A DNA stretch of 64,000 nt from Yoonia sp. I 8.24 (GTDB lineage Bacteria; Pseudomonadota; Alphaproteobacteria; Rhodobacterales; Rhodobacteraceae): contig NZ_JACXGQ010000007.1 of assembly GCF_022096995.1 (NCBI RefSeq), forward strand, positions 124,001 through 188,000. Direction: 5' to 3'. This document shows positions 62,554-64,000 of this stretch, in pieces. Positions within the stretch are counted from its first letter, which is position 1, and each line of letters opens with the position of its first letter. The notes beneath the pieces are model-generated. The model was not told where the DNA came from, ran no database searches, and saw only the letters and a list, made by a program, of their open reading frames with translations. The translations under genes and the position numbers were made by a program.

Positions 62554-64000
62554 CAGGCGTAAAAACAACCTGCCCCTATTGTGGGGTGGGCTGTGGCGTG
62601 ATCGCATCTGCAGACGGCACGATCAAAGGTGATCCTGATCACCCTGCCAACTATGGGCGGCTGTGCTCTAAGGGATCCGCTCTGGGTGAGACCATTGATC
62701 TTGACGGTCGCCTTCTTGCACCGCAAATCTTTGGCTCTCAAGCTGGTTGGAATGACGCAATTGACTTGGTTGCAAGCCGGTTTGGTGCAGCTATCCGTGA
62801 CCATGGTCCTAATAGCGTCGCGTTTTACGTATCCGGCCAGCTTCTGACCGAAGACTACTATGTCGCGAATAAGCTGATGAAAGGCTACATCGGCTCGGCC
62901 AATATCGACACCAATTCGCGCCTATGCATGGCGTCATCCGTTGCAGGACACAAACGCGCATTTGGCACCGACACGGTTCCCGGCACCTATGAAGACCTTG
63001 AAGAAGCAGACCTGATCGTTCTGGTCGGATCGAACCTAGCCTGGTGTCATCCGGTCTTGTTCCAGCGTATCGCCGCCGCAAAAGAAGCGCGCCCTGCAAT
63101 GCGCATCGTCAACATCGATCCACGCATCACGGCGACCAGCGATCTGGCGGACATGCATCTGCAAATCCAAACGGATGGCGATGTTGCCCTGTTCAACGGC
63201 TTGCTACGGCATCTGGCGGCCAATGACGCGCTCGACCATTCGTATATCGACGCCCATGTGAACGGGCTCGACGCAGCGCTTGCAGCAGCGGAAGGCGACC
63301 CCACGCTCGCAGGTTTAACAGCAGATGAGATTGCGCAGTTCTACACGCTATGGGCCGGGACGCAAAAGGTCGTCACCGTCTATTCACAAGGCGTCAACCA
63401 ATCTGCTTCTGGTAGTGATAAGGTCAATGCGATCATCAACTGCCACCTTGCCACGGGCCGTGTCGGCAAGCCGGGCATGGGGCCGTTTTCTGTGACCGGG
63501 CAACCCAACGCGATGGGCGGGCGCGAGGTCGGCGGGCTCGCCAATATGTTGGCCAATCACCTTAATATTGAAAACCCCGATCATCGTGATGCCGTGCAAA
63601 CCGTATGGAACAGCCCGACAATGTGCACCCAGCCTGGGCTGAAAGCCGTTGATCTGTTTCAGGCCTGTGCAGATGGGACGATCAAGGCACTTTGGATCAT
63701 TTCGACCAATCCTGCCGTCAGCCTGCCTGACGCAGATGGTGTGGCCGCCGCGATCAAGAATGTTCCGTTTACCGTGGTCACCGACATCATGGAACGCACG
63801 GATACAGGCGATTTGGCTGATGTTCTGCTGCCTGCAACGGGCTGGGGCGAAAAGAACGGCACTGTCACGAATTCTGAACGGCGTATTTCGCGCCAACGCG
63901 CGTTCCTGCCCGCCCCTGCTTCCGCCCGCCCCGATTGGAAAATCATCTGCGACGTGGCGCAACGCATGGGCTTTGACGGGTTCGATTTTGAAACCGCAGG
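62550..64000 (+). CDS. nasA: assimilatory nitrate reductase catalytic subunit, 3' cut by window edge
   Basis: Bis-MGD molybdoenzyme reducing nitrate to nitrite in the cytosol. 483 residues are visible of a protein usually 700-900. The N-terminal [4Fe-4S] ligands are C8, C11, C15 and C39 (CPYCGVGC ... LCSKG). The molybdenum-ligand Cys region is NSRLCMASSVAGHKRAFG. MGD-binding segments VGSNLAWCHPVLFQRI, STNPAVSLPDADGV and the second-domain VLLPATGWGEKNGTVTNSERR follow. No Tat signal, consistent with an assimilatory enzyme. The start overlaps nirD by four bases. Electron donor genes, if separate, lie beyond the window. Confidence 0.94.
   Translation, partial: MTGVKTTCPYCGVGCGVIASADGTIKGDPDHPANYGRLCSKGSALGETIDLDGRLLAPQIFGSQAGWNDAIDLVASRFGAAIRDHGPNSVAFYVSGQLLTEDYYVANKLMKGYIGSANIDTNSRLCMASSVAGHKRAFGTDTVPGTYEDLEEADLIVLVGSNLAWCHPVLFQRIAAAKEARPAMRIVNIDPRITATSDLADMHLQIQTDGDVALFNGLLRHLAANDALDHSYIDAHVNGLDAALAAAEGDPTLAGLTADEIAQFYTLWAGTQKVVTVYSQGVNQSASGSDKVNAIINCHLATGRVGKPGMGPFSVTGQPNAMGGREVGGLANMLANHLNIENPDHRDAVQTVWNSPTMCTQPGLKAVDLFQACADGTIKALWIISTNPAVSLPDADGVAAAIKNVPFTVVTDIMERTDTGDLADVLLPATGWGEKNGTVTNSERRISRQRAFLPAPASARPDWKIICDVAQRMGFDGFDFETA

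Noticed and set aside
1..64000. tRNA genes, CRISPR arrays, insertion sequences or prophage
   Set aside because: Reading intergenic gaps on both strands gave no cloverleaf, no regular repeat-spacer array, no transposase or integrase, and no phage structural genes.

Overview
The window reads as a chromosome segment of a marine Roseobacter-type alphaproteobacterium (Rhodobacteraceae). This rests on family resemblance and gene order, not a database search. Supporting signs are the betI-betC-betB block beside a ChoXWV choline transporter, DUF2927, DUF3572 and DUF983 proteins, a PleD-like cyclase, a NasT/NasS-nrt-nirBD-nasA nitrate block, moderately high GC and very dense packing. Both ends cut genes: betB on the left, nasA on the right. 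I found no tRNA or rRNA genes, insertion sequences, prophage or CRISPR. No gene-free stretch exceeds about 300 bases; the longest are 17559-17836 and 44334-44580, and both hold only hairpins or palindromes.

Layout. 1-5962: choline-O-sulfate, choline and betaine aldehyde metabolism (betB, betC, betI, minus strand) divergent from the choline ABC transporter choXWV, with a BetI-type palindrome between them. 5964-13109: EamA exporter, YmdB phosphodiesterase, SLC13/TrkA-C permease, YebC, an LRR lipoprotein, 5-formyl-THF cyclo-ligase and MgtE. 13210-19658: purine deamination (guanine deaminase and an 8-oxoguanine-deaminase-like enzyme), a CAP-domain lipoprotein, HisN, a small XRE regulator flanked by two matching palindromes, a quinone oxidoreductase and a LysR regulator. 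19770-28582: DUF1127, Bax-inhibitor-1, a BesD/HalD-like Fe/2OG oxygenase with a cupin, an AT-richer orphan gene, rpmG, RNase P RNA, an AmiD-like amidase that probably starts at CTG, an Excalibur lipoprotein, gatCA, tadA and an rluB-like synthase.

28647-34922 is a tight seven-gene block: TerC, a 28-residue membrane peptide, XpaC-like, TelA-like, a DUF2927 lipoprotein, SPFH+GYF, and a double zinc ribbon with a membrane anchor. It looks like one membrane-associated stress module and is the best candidate for a poorly described system. 34941-48503 holds sugar kinase, Dtd, a second CAP protein, an HAD phosphatase, a PleD-like cyclase with a degenerate receiver, an ECF-sigma operon with EF-hand and Spy-like proteins, NUDIX, a second EamA transporter, lipocalin, GNAT, aldo/keto reductase, a beta-barrel protein and metG. 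48514-53017 is a surface-glycan block (CMP-nonulosonate synthetase-like, NeuB-like, two glycosyltransferases, and a tyrosine phosphatase on the other strand).

53148-64000 is nitrate assimilation. NasT (ANTAR) and NasS precede a leader in which two small hairpins compete with a strong intrinsic terminator. Then come nrtA, nrtB, a fused double ATPase, a single-domain globin, nirB, nirD and nasA. The simplest reading is nitrate-controlled antitermination of the whole uptake and reduction operon.
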